The notes under the pieces were generated by a model. That model saw only the letters and a list, made by a program, of their open reading frames with translations, ran no database searches and was not told the DNA's origin. DNA of 64,000 bases from Rhabditoides inermis (lineage: Eukaryota; Nematoda; Chromadorea; Rhabditida; Rhabditidae): NCBI GenBank assembly GCA_963966185.1, contig CAWZYM010000394.1, positions 62,001 through 126,000 on the forward strand, read 5' to 3'. Below, one piece after another: positions 60,607 to 64,000 of this stretch (its first letter is position 1; each line of letters begins with the position of its first letter). The translations under genes and the position numbers were made by a program.

Positions 60607-62609
60607 TGTAAGAATATTCTACTCGTAATGTATACAGAACGGTTATTGACGCATCTGAAACGAATACATTAGGAAACACGGAAACATCGAGTACGCGATG
60701 CACCACGAGAAATTGAGAAATAGTAGAAGTATCGTTAGACGGGTGGATAACACGTCGAGAAATAGTGTGTAGCTGAATGAGCAATGAGTTCATTGCGATG
60801 GGAGAAAGAGAGATAGAGAGCGAGAGAGAGAGAGAGGGAGAAAGATGTGTGAGAGTGAGTCGTCCAAATACTAGTACATTCAAAAGTATTCACGCGTAGC
60901 TCCTTCTGCAGAAATGCGTGCGCTCACCAGCCGCGCTTTCAGTTCATCCTTCCTCCCCTCTCTCTCCCCTCTCTCTCATGCGCTACTCCTCCCTCCCTCT
61001 CTCTCCCGCCATTCTCTCCCAACCCAACTATGTCGATACTACTAGTCCCAAAAAAGCTCACCAAAAAGAAGAAGAAAGAAGACACACGCGGTTGTATTGG
61101 CAGGCAGGAGAGAGCGAATTAAAAAAGAGGCACAACACTCGGTGGCAGGCGGGAGAGGAGAGGAGAAGAGAGGAGAGGAGAGGAGGCACTCTCGCAATAT
61201 TGAAGTGAAAAGGCAAAACAACACACGCAAAAGTGAATGAATGGGGTTGGATGGTTGGGTATGATATGATAATGAGTGATAGCCGGGAGGGGATCGATGC
61301 GCCGGCTTTCGCTCTGGATTGACAACAATCGAATCCCGCCACTGCTCTCCTCCGAACATCTTCCCACATTACAGCATTAGGTATTCATTGCGAGAAGGCG
61401 AGCGAGCAGACGGCGAGAGTGCGGCGAGAGAGCACGCAGACTGGAGAGGGTCAGAGATACGGGAGACAGCATTTGCATAGCGGGAATGGACTGATTCGGC
61501 AGCCAGCTTGCGGAATGCCCTCTGGTCAATATTCATATAGAAGGAGAGGAGGCGACGACGCCGTGATCCAACAATGGCTGGGCATATCTCGGGAGTGACA
61601 TGGCCGGCGTACACAGAATGTGTCGTCTCCAAGTGCCTCTGGGGAGTCCGAGGGTGGAAGGAGAGAGGGAGAGAGAGGAAGCATCCGAGCAGCGAGAGCG
61701 AGGTCAAATTTCCCCCGAAGGATGCGTGTCCCCCTCTCCTCTCTCGCCTTGCACGGAAATCGGCGTCTCAGAAAGACAACCCATTCCCTACTCCTGCCAG
61801 TCTAATCCCTTCTCAGGATCGGAGGGAGGAGAATGGCCCGAGGGCATGTTCACTCACTCCGATCCAATCACACTCGAGTCACCAGTCAACAACGCCTAGG
61901 CAGGCCGAATGTATCGAAGGATGGAGGGTCGGCGAGATGCGAAAAACTACCAACCGCCACATCCCACCAAGCAGCGCCTTTTCGCCGCCATGATTTTGTC
62001 TGCTCTGCGTTCAAGAGGGTACGGGCGCAGACAGCGACGATAGAGTGGGCAGATTCGAGAGAGCGCAGAAATCATACAGTCTGTAAATAGGACCGCCGGC
62101 ATCACGGCAATCAAACTCGAGAGCACGCAGTCTCGGAGAGCGTGAAAAATGCTCTTTGCGCTTCCGTAGATCTGGCACGATGACGTCATGGGATTATGCA
62201 AATGAGGGAGGCGGAGCAGCCGGACGTGTAGATGAAGCAATTAGACAAGGAACACGCATATTGCAGTAATCCTAATCTACTAACCGCGATTCGAACATAT
62301 GAAAGTGATTATGGGTTGGTGGAGAAGGAGGAGAGAGCTTTTCCCACCCGGGTCACACATTCATGTGGAGAAGGAGGAGGGAAGGGCTCATCCCAGAGTT
62401 GCATGAAACACAGAGAGTAATGTGAGAAGGTGGAAAAGAAAAGAGAAAGGCATGGAACTTGGTCGAAGAGAAGAGAGAGGAGGGGGGGGGAGGGAGAGAG
62501 AGTGACGCACGCGCAGGGTATAAAGTAACAACTCAAATATAATACGCAGTAATGAGAGTGAAAATGTGGTGTATAGAAATGGACATACTAGCAAAAGAGA
62601 TGAAGGGAA

Positions 62610-62658
<49 letters not shown>

Positions 62659-64000
62659 AAAGAGGGATGGATGCTCCCGCTGTCACTCCCCTCCCCGCAA
62701 GTGACACATTGCAGATTAAGCGAGAGAGGGACGAAAGAGTGCTCGATTAGAGGAGGGCGCAGACTGGTAGTATATGGGAGAGGGAGATAGAAGGAGGAGG
62801 ACATCCGAAGGAACACAACGACACTCTATGGAATGCACTGCCGCTGCGCACTGCTCATCACTCCAAGCCACTGAAATCAGCGAGACGGGATTTCTGTATG
62901 TTTGCAGCTAGCCTCAGACATTGATGCAAGACAAGAGAGTGAGAGATGGAGAGGGATATGAAAATAGTGGGGGATATTAAGAGGCAGCGAGATGAGTGAG
63001 AGAGTGTCCCCGGTTCACGCAAACCGGACCATTTCATGATTCCCGGGGGCGAGAAAAAGAAGGGAAAGAAGAGGGGATGGGATCGTTCATCCCTAATCTC
63101 CGAATTTGCATGCAATGATAGCGATATGATAAGAATGGAATGGGGAGAAAGAAGGGGGGAGTGGGTAAAGATAGTGAGGGGTTGGGAGGGTTGCAGGGTT
63201 GGGAGGGGAAGCTTGGGTGGATATGGTTGCGCAGGCAACGGGAGAATTACATTCATCCTAAACAGAGTCACTCGAAAATAACAGTACTAAGTGCAGAAAC
63301 GCAGAATAATGGAGTATATATACTTGCGTTGATAAAACTAATCTGTCCGATTTCCGATTCCTCGAATATGCAACAGAAAATACAACAACGTTTTTTAATA
63401 CATCGTTTACGAACAACAAACAAAAAAACAAAAGCGAATTATAAGTGTACCATTAATGTTCCTGTTAATAATTTGTTTTTTTAGTGTGTTTTTTAGTTTT
63501 GGAAATTATCTTGAAAATCTTTTTGCGGTTCCCTTTGAAAGCGTGTGCAATCATCTGCAGCAGAGGCAGACTTCTAGGGAATCTCTCCCTCTCTTTTTCA
63601 TATTTCTTTTTTTTTGCATATTTCTCGCATCCATCGCGACCGAATTCAGAATATGCTAGATTTACAGAAAAATTATACCAATTTTGGAAACATTTATAAT
63701 AACATTCAGGAAAATTTAAACGTGTTTGAGGAACAGAGGTCTTGCCAATGTCGTTTAATCTCATTACGATTGGTCACATCTGTGTGAAAAAGAGGAGAAA
63801 GCATTCTGTTTCCTGCTTGTCCTTTGGAGGAAAGAGACGATTTGCGCGCACATTTGACAACATGGATATGCAATTGTCTCATTCTTTCGGATCCCGTCTG
63901 CGAACTTGTCTATGCGTTCTTCGACCACATGTGTTCCAGAATCTTTTTCCTCGCGTTTCTTTTTCGTTTCGGGTATAAACTCTGGGAATTCGAGTGCACA
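60607..64000. other. Upstream region of the kinase gene, to the window end
   Basis: No further gene is supported on either strand. The first 2.7 kb is purine-rich on the plus strand with a (GA)n tract at 62613-62654. From about 63280 the sequence is AT-rich with no assignable exon. It probably contains the kinase promoter, possibly untranslated 5' exons. Confidence 0.5.
62181..62203. promoter_or_regulatory. CRE palindrome next to an octamer motif
   Basis: A full palindromic CRE (TGACGTCA, 62181-62188) lies seven bases from a perfect octamer (ATGCAAAT, 62196-62203), about 1.6 kb upstream of the kinase start. These are consensus sites for CREB/ATF bZIP and POU-domain factors respectively. Single matches are expected by chance in long sequence; their adjacency upstream of a kinase is what is notable. 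Confidence 0.4.

Noticed and set aside
63742..63978. Possible coding exon at the window end (start MPMSFNLITIGHIC)
   Set aside because: AT-rich, no recognisable motif, no supporting splice partner within the window.

Overview
This is eukaryotic DNA, and a nematode is the best fit. Genes are split by many short introns (about 40-70 nt) with GT...TTTCAG-type borders, and the proteins (RIN, eIF3K, two-domain C-type lectin, Kunitz/WAP protein, fukutin-like LicD protein, tau-tubulin kinase, F-box protein) match nematode repertoires. Some start codons sit a few bases after a splice-acceptor-like signal, as expected for spliced-leader trans-splicing. GC-rich exons and abundant GTGAGT donors would suit a diplogastrid (Pristionchus-like) genome, but that placement is an inference.

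Layout, plus strand first. 1-6289: 3' part of a peroxisomal multifunctional beta-oxidation enzyme whose 5.2-kb intron carries a 4.3-kb Penelope-like retroelement with an N-terminal GIY-YIG domain, terminal direct repeats and a highly structured leader. 6.49-7.0 kb: two copies of a tRNA-derived SINE, head to head. 7952-25111: a RIN-family gene (SH2, VPS9, RA) with very long introns. 26344-26707: a second SINE family with a 12-bp target-site duplication. 29366-32464: a multi-zinc-finger nuclear protein. 33492-37370 and 37849-39069: an ankyrin plus GH20-like protein followed closely by eIF3K, a candidate operon.

From 39.3 kb all genes are on the minus strand: a 93-residue membrane protein, then a 4-kb block of purine repeats (GA tracts, a GGGT tract, a 2.4-kb GAGAAC/GAGAAAG array with a 353-bp higher-order unit) and a 495-bp inverted-repeat element. 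After that come a small helical protein, a Kunitz/WAP secreted protein, a Thr-rich mucin-like protein, a fukutin-like type II membrane protein, a two-CTLD lectin, a small secreted protein, an F-box protein and a tau-tubulin-kinase homologue. The last 3.4 kb is the upstream region of the kinase.

Housekeeping or signalling genes (beta-oxidation, RIN, eIF3K, kinase) surround a minus-strand run dominated by secreted or membrane products, the fast-evolving part of the window. The most unusual signals are the retroelement leader, in which three stem-loops with different stems carry the same 11-nt loop, the probable loss of catalytic residues in the GH20-like and VPS9 domains, and the placement of the retroelement so that it supplies its host's 3' splice site.
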